Shown: positions 1 to 6,673, numbered from the stretch's first letter. The stretch: DNA of 10,680 nt from Clostridiales bacterium (GCA_031273705.1 JAISRJ010000047.1:1-10680); one strand, 5' to 3'. The notes: generated by a model from the letters alone, not told the origin. Translations and numbers: made by a program.

Positions 1-584
1 CTTCGCTTACGCACCAACCGACGAAAGCTCTCCAACAGCGCCTTTGCGGATTTGGAATCCAGCGAGCCGGTGGGTTCGTCTGCCAGAACTAGAGAAGGGC
101 GCGTGACGATCGCTCGGGCGCTGGCCACCCTTTGCCGTTGTCCGCCTGACATTTGATAAGGGTATTTGGTCATAACATCCGCAATGCCCAAAATGTCTGC
201 CACTTCATTTACCTTTGCGTCAATTTCCTTGGCGGGGCGTTTCGAAATTGTCAGCGCCAGCGCGATGTTTTCATAAGCGGTCAGAGTGTCCAATAGATTG
301 AAGTCCTGAAAGATGAAGCCCAGAGACTTACGTCGGAATTTAGACAGCGACTTTTGACTCATCGCCGTGATGTCCTTCCCACCGATTAAAATCTGCCCAG
401 CCGTAGCGGTGTCAATGGTGGAGATGCAATTGAGCAAGGTAGTTTTTCCGCTGCCGGACGCTCCCATGATTCCCACAAACTCGCCTGGTTCTACCTCAAA
501 ACTAATCCCGTCCAGTGCCTTCGTTAAATTTGCTTTGTTCCCGTAATATTTTTCAATATTCGTTGCCCGTAAAATTACCGATAT
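1..584 (-). CDS. ABC transporter ATP-binding protein, BceA/LolD type (partial, 3' end outside window)
   Basis: This ATPase subunit would power an exporter or antimicrobial-peptide detoxification transporter at the cytoplasmic face of the membrane. About 194 residues are visible. Walker A is GASGSGKT (about 41-48), the Q-loop glutamine is about 93 in GFIFQDFNLLDTL, the signature is SGGQRQR (about 146-152) and Walker B is LVLADEPT (about 165-172). The H-loop and C-terminus lie beyond base 1. The FQDFNLLDTLTAYENIALAL stretch is typical of BceA-like proteins (bacitracin and peptide resistance) rather than of importers. The family is about 250 residues long, so roughly a quarter is missing. The reading frame is open upstream to a stop near 630-632 but contains no ATG, GTG or TTG. 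GGAGGG at 591-596 lies six bases before an ATA codon (582-584), which would give MSVILRATNIEKYYG, a normal family N-terminus. A partner permease is expected further left. Family confidence is high; start confidence is moderate. Confidence 0.9.
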   Translation of the reverse strand, partial: MSVILRATNIEKYYGNKANLTKALDGISFEVEPGEFVGIMGASGSGKTTLLNCISTIDTATAGQILIGGKDITAMSQKSLSKFRRKSLGFIFQDFNLLDTLTAYENIALALTISKRPAKEIDAKVNEVADILGIADVMTKYPYQMSGGQRQRVASARAIVTRPSLVLADEPTGSLDSKSAKALLESFRRLVRKR

Positions 585-590
585 AGTAAT

Positions 591-596
591 CCCTCC
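591..596 (-). promoter_or_regulatory. Ribosome binding site that places the BceA-type ATPase start at an ATA codon
   Basis: Read on the minus strand, this is GGAGGG followed by ATTACT and then ATA TCG GTA ATT TTA. The six-base spacing to ATA is ideal. The only other non-standard candidate, ATT at 588-590, touches the Shine-Dalgarno sequence and is too close. The first in-frame ATG is inside Walker A, too far downstream to be the start. Confidence 0.6.
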
Positions 597-661
597 GCTT
601 ATATTTTTAAGATGAAGTCCGGTTGAATTTCATGTACTCACATCTCTAATATATTTACGCT

Positions 662-677
662 ATTTCGTGTGCGAAAT
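662..677. repeat. Perfect inverted repeat ATTTCG-TGTG-CGAAAT
   Basis: A six-base stem with a four-base spacer lies about 80 bases upstream of the ABC ATPase start and downstream of the TTGACA on its strand. It would be in the 5' leader of the ABC gene if transcription starts near 700, or it could be an operator. No U-run follows on either strand, so it is not an intrinsic terminator. The role is unknown. Confidence 0.45.
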
Positions 678-744
678 CTTATATTTCACAATTCCGTCAT
701 TCATGTATTTGCCGGTGGGCTTTTACGGTGTCAAACAATACTGT

Positions 745-762
745 TCCTCCCGATCGGGGGGA
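745..762. promoter_or_regulatory. G/C-tract palindrome, candidate operator
   Basis: TCCTCCCGATCGGGGGGA is an 18-base palindrome centred on GATC with one mismatched pair (748/759). It sits about 140 bases before the start of the copper block. Paired C and G tracts of this kind resemble operators of the CsoR/RcnR family, which recognise G-tract inverted repeats; that is known for the family. Its use here is inference, because no such regulator is encoded in the window. Confidence 0.35.
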
Positions 763-831
763 TCGATTAATATGGTCGTTAAGCGCGGGCAAGGAAAAAA
801 TCATTGAGCGCAAAAAAATTACCGCAAAGCG

Positions 832-852
832 AAAATCCATATAAAATCCATA
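832..852 (+). repeat. 11-nt direct repeat AAAATCCATA(T/C), possible response-regulator box
   Basis: Two exact copies of AAAATCCATA (832-841 and 843-852) are spaced 11 bases start to start, one helical turn, about 50-70 bases upstream of the first gene of the copper block. OmpR/PhoB-family regulators commonly bind direct repeats with about 11-base periodicity, and such a regulator is encoded downstream at 6708. The link is inference. The repeat includes a TATAAA that could instead be a -10 element. Confidence 0.35.
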
Positions 853-885
853 CATTTGCCTAGTACAATTAAGATACCAGATAAA

Positions 886-893
886 AGGAGAGG
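886..893 (+). promoter_or_regulatory. Ribosome binding site of the HMA-SafE-cupredoxin gene
   Basis: AGGAGAGG lies 10 bases before ATG 904. It sits inside a longer open frame that could start at TTG 856, but that TTG has no Shine-Dalgarno sequence before it. This decides the start at 904. Confidence 0.65.
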
Positions 894-903
894 ATGCCGC
901 TTT

Positions 904-2373
904 ATGGAGTCGATAATCAAATCAAAGAAGCTGCGAATCGGTGGCATGACGTGTATAAGCTGCCAAAACAAAATCGAAAAGAAGCTGCGAAATACTGCGG
1001 GCATCCTAAGCGCGAGTGTAAGTTACAGCTCGGGAATCGCTGAAATTTTATACGACACGTACGTTATATCGCTGAAAGATATTACGACGGTCATCGAAAA
1101 ATTGGACTATGAGGTGCTGACGGACGAGACCCTGAAAACGGCCGGAGCCCGGCTGGCGACCGGAACCCGGTTTGTGACCGGAACCCGGTTTGCGACCGGA
1201 ACCCGGTTTGCGGATTCCAAGCGCGCCGTCGGTATCCTAGTTATACTGCTTGCGGTATTCATGCTGGCGAGGCAATTCGGACTGACAAATGCTTTTAATC
1301 TATTCCCCACAGCCGAGTCGGGCATGGGTTATGGAATGCTGTTCGTTATCGGACTTTTGACCTCGGTTCACTGTATCGCTATGTGCGGAGGAATCAACCT
1401 TTCGCAGTGCATACCACAATCCGCTCGGATAGGTGAGTCTGGCGGCAATCGCGTGGCGGCCTTGCGCCCTAGTCTTTTATACAACTTTGGACGGATTATA
1501 TCCTACACGGCCGTTGGTTTTCTCGTCGGAGCGCTCGGCTCGATCGTCACTTTTTCAAACAGCGTACAAGGAGGGCTGAAACTGGTCGCCGGCATATTTA
1601 TGGTCATTATGGGAATCAATATGCTTGGAATTTTTCCCGGCTTAAGAAAGTTCACACCGAATATGCCTCGCATATTTTCCCGCAAAATAGACGAACAAAA
1701 GTCAAGCGGCAACAGTCCGCTTGTTGTCGGGCTGCTGAATGGTCTTATGCCATGCGGACCCTTGCAGGCCATGCAGATTTACGCGCTGTCCACGGGAAGT
1801 CCCATTACAGGCGCGTTGTCCATGCTGTTATTCTCTCTCGGTACCGTACCGCTGATGTTCGGGCTTGGCGCTTTGAGTTCGGTACTCAGCAAGAAATTCA
1901 CGCGCAAAGTTATGACAGTCGGGGCCGTATTGGTTGTGGTTCTCGGTATTTCTATGTTATCGCAAGGCTGGACACTTTCAGGGTTATCTCTTGACTTTTT
2001 AGCCGTGCCCAATTCAGGGCTTGCCGCAAGAGATACATCGGGTGGTTCAGATATTGTTATCGAAAACGGCGTCCAAATTGTCAACAGCACTCTTGCAAAT
2101 GGTCGATATCCCGCAATTACAGTACAAGTCGGAATTCCTGTAAAGTGGACGATAAACGCTCCGCAGGGCAGCGTTAACGGATGTAACAATCGAATGCAAA
2201 TTCCTGAATATGGAATTGAATATCAATTCAAAACCGGGGAAAACATCATTGAGTTCACGCCGGATAAAATCGGCGCATTCCAATATAGCTGCTGGATGGG
2301 AATGATAAGAAGTTCCATCACAGTGGTGGAGGCCGGTGTTTTGCCGGAAGGAGCAGCCACTAGTAAAATCTGA
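904..2373 (+). CDS. HMA - SafE/DsbD-like membrane channel - cupredoxin fusion protein
   Basis: This 489-residue membrane protein is inferred to bind and move copper or deliver electrons at the membrane. Residues 8-73 are a heavy-metal-associated domain with MTCISC (metal cysteines 17 and 20). Residues about 80-107 form a linker with a tandem TGTRF repeat. Residues about 108-360 are the SafE/DsbD-type transmembrane region, with HCIAMCGG (156-163) and LMPCGP (281-286) in the two symmetric halves. Residues about 385-476 are a cupredoxin-like fold with candidate ligands Cys427, Cys463, Met465 and Met467. Proteins of this layout, annotated as sulfite exporter TauE/SafE or heavy-metal transport proteins, are common beside copA in Clostridia. 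ATG 904 is preferred over TTG 856 because AGGAGAGG (886-893) precedes it and the HMA domain starts directly after. The next gene follows after 16 bases. Domain calls are firm; the transported species is not known. Confidence 0.88.
   Translation: MESIIKSKKLRIGGMTCISCQNKIEKKLRNTAGILSASVSYSSGIAEILYDTYVISLKDITTVIEKLDYEVLTDETLKTAGARLATGTRFVTGTRFATGTRFADSKRAVGILVILLAVFMLARQFGLTNAFNLFPTAESGMGYGMLFVIGLLTSVHCIAMCGGINLSQCIPQSARIGESGGNRVAALRPSLLYNFGRIISYTAVGFLVGALGSIVTFSNSVQGGLKLVAGIFMVIMGINMLGIFPGLRKFTPNMPRIFSRKIDEQKSSGNSPLVVGLLNGLMPCGPLQAMQIYALSTGSPITGALSMLLFSLGTVPLMFGLGALSSVLSKKFTRKVMTVGAVLVVVLGISMLSQGWTLSGLSLDFLAVPNSGLAARDTSGGSDIVIENGVQIVNSTLANGRYPAITVQVGIPVKWTINAPQGSVNGCNNRMQIPEYGIEYQFKTGENIIEFTPDKIGAFQYSCWMGMIRSSITVVEAGVLPEGAATSKI
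1138..1209 (+). repeat. In-frame 18-nt tandem repeat in the linker of the SafE fusion gene
   Basis: Three near-identical copies of GCGACCGGAACCCGGTTT occupy 1156-1173, 1174-1191 and 1192-1209; the middle one has GTG for GCG. A degenerate copy (about 13 of 18 matching) lies at 1138-1155. Each unit contains the palindrome ACCGG-AAC-CCGGT and encodes A/V-T-G-T-R-F. The array lies between the HMA domain and the first membrane span, so copy-number change would lengthen a flexible tether without breaking the frame. Confidence 0.85.
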
Positions 2374-2389
2374 GAAAGGGGTACACAAA

Positions 2390-2527
2390 ATGAGTTTTTT
2401 GTTAAGTCATTGGCACTGCGTTTTACCAATTGCCGCAATCGGTGTCGCTATGATTTTCATGCGCGGCAAACCGATGAAGAAAGATGAGCGGAATGGCAAG
2501 AAATCTAAAGCCCTGCCGAATCAATAG
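2390..2527 (+). CDS. Small membrane protein with an N-terminal HxHC cluster
   Basis: This is a 45-residue protein. The N-terminus is SHWHCVLP, with His7, His9 and Cys10, followed by one hydrophobic segment (about 11-24) and a strongly basic, probably cytoplasmic tail (MRGKPMKKDERNGKK). GAAAGGGG (2374-2381) lies eight bases upstream of ATG 2390. An in-frame ATG at 2336 lies inside the preceding gene and has no better ribosome site, so 2390 is chosen. It sits 16 bases after the SafE fusion gene and 47 bases before the FtrD-like gene, so it is almost certainly co-transcribed. I cannot assign it to a named family. The His/Cys/Met residues at the membrane edge suggest metal binding as a helper peptide of the neighbouring metal proteins; that is inference from composition and context. 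Confidence 0.7.
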   Translation: MSFLLSHWHCVLPIAAIGVAMIFMRGKPMKKDERNGKKSKALPNQ

Positions 2528-2574
2528 GAGCAGGATTAAGCCATTACATCATAAGAATTAGGAGGAATTTATCA

Positions 2575-3186
2575 ATGTCACAAACTAAAAAGACATATCT
2601 CCAAGGAAGTGGACAATCGGGGAAGAGACCGCCGAAAAAACAGGTAAAAAAGAACAAGTGGCTTTTACTAACAGGCATTGCGTCAGTGTTTGTAATTGCC
2701 GTGGTCATGATTGCTGTTTTAAATCGAAGCGCAGATATTACGGGTAGCGGAGACACAAATGCCGGAAACAATAACGCCGTAAGTGCTGATGCCAAAACTG
2801 CGGACAATTACGCAAGTCAGGATCTTGTGATCCCCATAGGCGATGTTTCCACGACCGCCGAATTTTATCCCGTTACGGTGGACGGCGTAGACTTGGAAAT
2901 CATAGCGGTTGAAGCGTCGGATGGTACAATTCGCACCGCGTTTAATACCTGTCAGGTCTGTTACGATTCCGGCAGAGGATATTATGAACAATCCGGCGAT
3001 GTCTTGGTTTGCCAAAACTGCGGCAATCGTTTCATGATGAGCCAAGTGGAAATCGAATCGGGAGGCTGCAACCCTTGGCCAATCTTTGCGGAGGACAAAA
3101 CCGTGACAGACGAATACATTACGATATCATACGACTTCCTGCAAGAGTCCACCGGGATATTCGCCAACTGGAAAGGCAATTATTAA
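2575..3186 (+). CDS. FtrD-like (DUF2318) Fe-S/metal-binding membrane protein
   Basis: This 203-residue protein has a basic N-terminus, one membrane anchor (about 29-49), a low-complexity Asn/Ala/Gly/Asp linker (about 52-80) and a C-terminal DUF2318 domain. Key features are NTCQVCYDSGRGYY with Cys126 and Cys129, CQNCG with Cys146 and Cys149, and ESGGCNPWP with Cys165. Members of this family are described as Fe-S-containing membrane proteins associated with iron permease FTR1 systems. In Clostridia they also occur next to copper genes, as here. The positive-inside rule places the Cys-rich domain outside the cytoplasm. AGGAGG (2560-2565) precedes ATG 2575 at nine bases. It is the last gene of the first block, and no clear terminator follows. 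A role in redox handling or metal presentation to the SafE-type protein is inferred, not shown. Confidence 0.85.
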   Translation: MSQTKKTYLQGSGQSGKRPPKKQVKKNKWLLLTGIASVFVIAVVMIAVLNRSADITGSGDTNAGNNNAVSADAKTADNYASQDLVIPIGDVSTTAEFYPVTVDGVDLEIIAVEASDGTIRTAFNTCQVCYDSGRGYYEQSGDVLVCQNCGNRFMMSQVEIESGGCNPWPIFAEDKTVTDEYITISYDFLQESTGIFANWKGNY

Positions 3187-3198
3187 GCGGCAAAAGAC

Positions 3199-3327
3199 TT
3201 AAATGCTGTTAGATGTCATAGAGCAATTGATTTCCTTTCCGTTATCTCGCAGATAGCCCGCGCCCCAGTCGTACATGGTAAGCGGAATGGGTTTCAGACT
3301 CAAACCGAAGTCAGTGTATGTGTACTT
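3199..3327 (-). pseudogene. Remnant of an HxlR-family transcriptional regulator (C-terminal part only)
   Basis: Read on the minus strand, about 42 codons followed by TAA encode KYTYTDFGLSLKPI then PLTMYDWGAGYLRDNGKE. This matches the conserved end of the HxlR winged-helix domain (consensus Y-x-L-T-x-G-x-S-L-x-P-I-x-x-M-x-x-W-G). The family is about 100-120 residues, so roughly two thirds, including the whole DNA-recognition part, is absent. Upstream of the fragment the frame runs into AT-rich sequence and a stop, and there is no start or ribosome site. It is therefore a broken gene. It lies opposite in direction to the flanking genes and fills most of the gap between the FtrD-like gene and copA. 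HxlR proteins often answer to reactive carbonyls or redox stress; what this one once regulated is unknown. Confidence 0.75.
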
Positions 3328-3353
3328 GAAAAAGTAATTTTTATGGATATAAT
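3326..3353 (+). promoter_or_regulatory. Sigma-A promoter for copA and downstream genes
   Basis: TTGAAA (3326-3331), a 16-base spacer and a perfect TATAAT (3348-3353) lie 64 bases upstream of copA, giving a predicted start near 3360. This is the best promoter match in the window, and it would give copA, the lipoprotein and perhaps the two-component system expression independent of the upstream block. The -35 box begins exactly at the broken edge of the HxlR remnant. Confidence 0.65.
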
Positions 3354-3416
3354 AATATCAAGGAGATTGCGAATTATCAAGAAAAACACAATATATAAAG
3401 AGTGAGGTGACCACAT

Positions 3417-5960
3417 ATGGAAAGTCAAGTGTTGAGCATAAGAGGCATGACCTGCGCGGCTTGCGCCCAGCGGATCGAAAAGACCGTCCGAAAGCTGTCG
3501 GGTATCGGTCAGGCGACCGTGAATCTGGCAAGCGAGAAGTTGTTTGTAGAGTATGACACAGCAAGTCTGTCTATACCCGTCATCAAGGAGGCCGTGACGA
3601 AAATCGGTTACGAGGTGGTGGAAAAGACGGACAATAGCCGTATTACTATCCCAATTGGCGGTATGACCTGCGCGGCCTGCGCCCAGCGGGTGGAAAAAGC
3701 AATTAAAAAGTTAGACGGTGTGGCGAGCGTTTCCGTCAATTTCGCTACAGAGAAGGCGACGGTCGCCTATGACCCCGCAAAGGCACGGGTTTCCACTATC
3801 AAGGAATCCATCGAAAAGGCAGGGTACAAGGCGCTGGAAGTTTCCAAAACGGACGCCGCGGATGAGGACAGGGCGCGCAAGCAAAAGGAAATTCGGACGC
3901 TGTGGACGAAATTCATCGTGTCGGCGGTGTTTTCCCTGCCGTTGCTTTACATAGCAATGGTGCCGATGATTAAGGTAATTCGACTTCCGTTCCCCGGCGG
4001 GCTTGACCCGATGAGTTATCCTCTGCTCTACGCGCTGGCAGAGCTTCTTCTTGTCATCCCCGTTATCGCTGTGGGCTACAAGTTCTATACCATCGGGTTT
4101 AAGGCGCTTTGGACGCGAAGTCCGAACATGGACAGCCTGATTGCCATAGGGACGACGGCGGCGGTACTGTACAGCATCTACAACACTTGGCAAATTGCGT
4201 ACGGAGAGTTTGCCGCGGTTGAATCGCTGTATTTCGAGACGGCGGGTGTTATCATCACTTTGATTCTGCTGGGAAAATCGTTAGAGGCCGTCTCCAAAGG
4301 CAGAACAAGTGAAGCGATCAAAAAGCTGATGGGGCTTGCGCCGAAAACGGCTATTGTGATTCAGGATGGCGTGGAGCGTGAAATTCCCATTGACGAGGTG
4401 GAAATCGGCGACATTATTGCCGTGAAGCCCGGCGCGAAAATTCCTGTGGATGGCACGGTCGTTTCCGGCAACACCGCAATCGACGAATCAATGCTTACGG
4501 GCGAAAGTATGCCTGTAGATAAAAAGGCGGGAGACGCGGTTTACGCCGCTTCGCTGAACACGACGGGTACGATGCGATTCCGCGCGGAAAGAATTGGCGC
4601 CGACACTGTGTTGGCGCAGATTATTAAGTTGGTGGAGGACGCTCAGGGCAGCAAAGCCCCGATTGCGCAAATGGCGGACATTGTATCCGGCTACTTTGTC
4701 CCGGTGGTTTGTGTGATCGCGCTGTTGTCGGGAATCGCGTGGTATTTCGGTACGGGAGGCGATTTGAAGTTCGCTGTGACCATCTTTATCTCCGTGCTGG
4801 TTATCGCCTGCCCCTGCGCGTTGGGATTGGCTACGCCGACCGCGATAATGGTGGGGACCGGCAAGGGCGCGGAAAACGGAATACTCATAAAGGGCGGCGA
4901 GGCGCTCGAAACCGCTCATAAAATCAATACCATCGTCTTTGACAAGACAGGTACTATCACCGAGGGCAAGCCCACCGTGACCGACGTTCTGACAATAGAC
5001 GGCGGCGAGGGGAGCTTTTGCGGCGGCGGTGATTCCCTGCTCGCTCTCACGGCCAGCGCGGAAAAAGGATCCGAACACCCGCTTGGGCAGGCAATTGTAA
5101 TCGGTGCGCAGGACAAAGGTCTGGAGCTTTTGCCTGTCGACGAGTTTGATTCTCTTACAGGGCGCGGTATTGAGGCGAAAATCGGCGGCAGGACAGTCCT
5201 CGCGGGCAACCGAAAGCTGATGGATGAGCGGAATATTTTGCTTTCCGGACTTACGGAAGCCAGCGACAAACTGGCAGGTGAAGGCAAAACGCCCATGTAT
5301 GTGGCGATTGACGGTGTGCTTGAAGGGATCATAGCCGTGGCTGACGTGGTAAAACAGTCGAGCAAAGCCGCAATTGAGCGACTGCACAAAATGGGCATTG
5401 AAGTTGCGATGATTACAGGAGACAACGCCAAAACAGCCGCCGCCATCGCAAAGCAAGTGGGCATTGACCGCGTGCTGTCCGAGGTTCTGCCTCAGGATAA
5501 ATCTAATGAGGTCAAGAAACTACAGGACGAAGGCCGCAAGACCGCAATGGTAGGCGACGGCATAAACGACGCGCCTGCGTTGGCACAGGCTGACATTGGT
5601 ATCGCAATCGGCTCCGGCACGGACGTGGCAATGGAAAGCGCTGATATAGTGTTAATGCGTAGTGATCTGATGGACGTGCCAACAGCGATTAACCTAAGCC
5701 GCGCCACAATCCGCAACATCAAGCAAAATTTGTTTTGGGCGTTTGGATACAATGTGGTAGGCATACCGATTGCCGCGGGGGTGCTTTACCTGTTCGGCGG
5801 ACCCTTGCTAAACCCCATATTTGCCGCCGCAGCGATGAGTCTCAGTTCCGTGTCGGTACTTACAAACGCGTTGCGATTGAAAAGATTTAAGGCGAAAAGC
5901 CAAACGAGTGCCCCGCAAAGCGCAGCTTTACGGAGTGTGGAAGAAGGGATGGGCGCATAA
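3417..5960 (+). CDS. copA: Cu+-exporting P1B-type ATPase
   Basis: This 847-residue integral membrane pump exports Cu(I) from the cytoplasm using ATP. Two N-terminal HMA domains carry MTCAAC (Cys13/Cys16 and Cys85/Cys88). They are followed by the membrane region, the actuator TGES (361-364), the transport motif CPC (465-467), the phosphorylation loop DKTGT with Asp509, the nucleotide-domain motif SEHPLG (552-557) and GDGINDAP (713-720). Tyr778-Asn779 and MSLSS (807-811) in the last two membrane helices complete the Cu(I) signature of the P1B-1 group, as distinct from Zn/Cd pumps. Length and order are normal for CopA with two HMA domains. GAGGTG (3404-3409 region) precedes ATG 3417. The stop overlaps the start of the lipoprotein gene by one base (TAATG), showing translational coupling. 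A promoter lies at 3326-3353. No frameshift or missing residue was seen. Confidence 0.97.
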   Translation: MESQVLSIRGMTCAACAQRIEKTVRKLSGIGQATVNLASEKLFVEYDTASLSIPVIKEAVTKIGYEVVEKTDNSRITIPIGGMTCAACAQRVEKAIKKLDGVASVSVNFATEKATVAYDPAKARVSTIKESIEKAGYKALEVSKTDAADEDRARKQKEIRTLWTKFIVSAVFSLPLLYIAMVPMIKVIRLPFPGGLDPMSYPLLYALAELLLVIPVIAVGYKFYTIGFKALWTRSPNMDSLIAIGTTAAVLYSIYNTWQIAYGEFAAVESLYFETAGVIITLILLGKSLEAVSKGRTSEAIKKLMGLAPKTAIVIQDGVEREIPIDEVEIGDIIAVKPGAKIPVDGTVVSGNTAIDESMLTGESMPVDKKAGDAVYAASLNTTGTMRFRAERIGADTVLAQIIKLVEDAQGSKAPIAQMADIVSGYFVPVVCVIALLSGIAWYFGTGGDLKFAVTIFISVLVIACPCALGLATPTAIMVGTGKGAENGILIKGGEALETAHKINTIVFDKTGTITEGKPTVTDVLTIDGGEGSFCGGGDSLLALTASAEKGSEHPLGQAIVIGAQDKGLELLPVDEFDSLTGRGIEAKIGGRTVLAGNRKLMDERNILLSGLTEASDKLAGEGKTPMYVAIDGVLEGIIAVADVVKQSSKAAIERLHKMGIEVAMITGDNAKTAAAIAKQVGIDRVLSEVLPQDKSNEVKKLQDEGRKTAMVGDGINDAPALAQADIGIAIGSGTDVAMESADIVLMRSDLMDVPTAINLSRATIRNIKQNLFWAFGYNVVGIPIAAGVLYLFGGPLLNPIFAAAAMSLSSVSVLTNALRLKRFKAKSQTSAPQSAALRSVEEGMGA

Positions 5961-6673
5961 TGAAAAATTCTATCAGGAGAATTGCGCTCGCGGTTACAGG
6001 AGTGATGGCGGCGGCAGTATTGACAGCTTGCTCCGGATTGTCGGGGCTGGATGTGGTTGGCAAAGATTCCGTCGCATCATTTGAAAAAGTCTTGGACGCT
6101 GCCCCTGACAAGATTAAAGCGGACGAAATGAATGTCGGATGGTCGTTCTCGGCGCCGGACGATACGGTACGCTTTATATGGAGCGAAAATTACAGCAAAA
6201 GTCCACTTCACGACGTGATGTTGGAGTTTGACGCGAAACCGTTTACAGACGCGGGGCTTGATACGAGCAAGTTGCCGGAAAACTATGCGGCGTATGAAGG
6301 TATGCTAATGGTGGGTACTAAGCTGGGCGACGACGACCTGAAATACAGCGGCAATCCTACGGCTCTTGCGGCGTATGAGCAAATCGTCGGCAAATACCGC
6401 GATTCTATCGGATATCACACCGCGCTTGACCATTACAATGTCAATCTGGGCGACGGAAACCTGTTCGAGTGGGCAAAGGACTTCGCTGTGAACGGTACGA
6501 CAAAGGAAAATCAGGATAAAGACATTGTGTTTGTGTTAAACCCGGAGCCTCTTGTCGCGGCGGGTGTTGACCCCGAAAAGGTTGAAGGTTGGGTATACAC
6601 GACAGTAAGCGTCGATATTGACGGCAGACCGACCGATGTTTACAAGTTCTTAAAACCGTTTAATTTGCGGTAG
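5960..6673 (+). CDS. Putative lipoprotein of unknown family in the copper locus
   Basis: This 237-residue protein has a lipoprotein signal peptide: basic MKNSIRR, a hydrophobic stretch and the lipobox LTAC with Cys24. It should be anchored to the outer face of the cytoplasmic membrane. The mature part is acidic, soluble-looking and free of further membrane segments. Cys24 is the only cysteine; possible metal ligands are His84, Met87, Met115, Met117, His153 and His158. I recognise no family. The start ATG overlaps the copA stop by one base, and the two-component system follows 34 bases after its stop, so it belongs to this transcription unit. It could be a metal-binding or sensing accessory protein outside the membrane, analogous in position to periplasmic partners of copper pumps and kinases in other bacteria. 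That is inference from location only. Confidence 0.85.
   Translation: MKNSIRRIALAVTGVMAAAVLTACSGLSGLDVVGKDSVASFEKVLDAAPDKIKADEMNVGWSFSAPDDTVRFIWSENYSKSPLHDVMLEFDAKPFTDAGLDTSKLPENYAAYEGMLMVGTKLGDDDLKYSGNPTALAAYEQIVGKYRDSIGYHTALDHYNVNLGDGNLFEWAKDFAVNGTTKENQDKDIVFVLNPEPLVAAGVDPEKVEGWVYTTVSVDIDGRPTDVYKFLKPFNLR

Larger units (their letters stand above)
597..885. other. Divergent intergenic control region between the ABC ATPase and the copper block
   Basis: The roughly 300 bases between the two divergent genes hold no convincing coding sequence. They contain three structured elements, listed separately: a hairpin-forming repeat at 662-677, a G/C-tract palindrome at 745-762 and an 11-nt direct repeat at 832-852. 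A TATAAA box at 840-845 lies inside the direct repeat, but no good -35 box is found at 16-18 bases from it. On the minus strand a perfect TTGACA (729-734) faces the ABC gene, but the -10 at the right distance is poor. Promoters for both genes must be here, but they cannot be pinned down from the sequence alone. Confidence 0.5.

Noticed and set aside
729..734. Perfect TTGACA on the minus strand facing the ABC ATPase gene.
   Set aside because: No acceptable -10 hexamer lies at 16-18 bases; the best (AATACA) is at 19 with three matches, so a promoter is not called.
856..903. Longer version of the SafE fusion protein starting at TTG 856.
   Set aside because: No ribosome site precedes it, while AGGAGAGG precedes ATG 904, and the HMA domain begins just after 904.
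1138..1209. Tandem 18-nt units as a CRISPR array or mobile element.
   Set aside because: The units are contiguous without spacers and lie in frame inside a coding region, so they are a minisatellite.
4488..5456. Long open frame of 322 codons on the minus strand inside copA.
   Set aside because: It is a shadow of the copA reading frame, with unlikely composition, no ribosome site and no recognisable domain.
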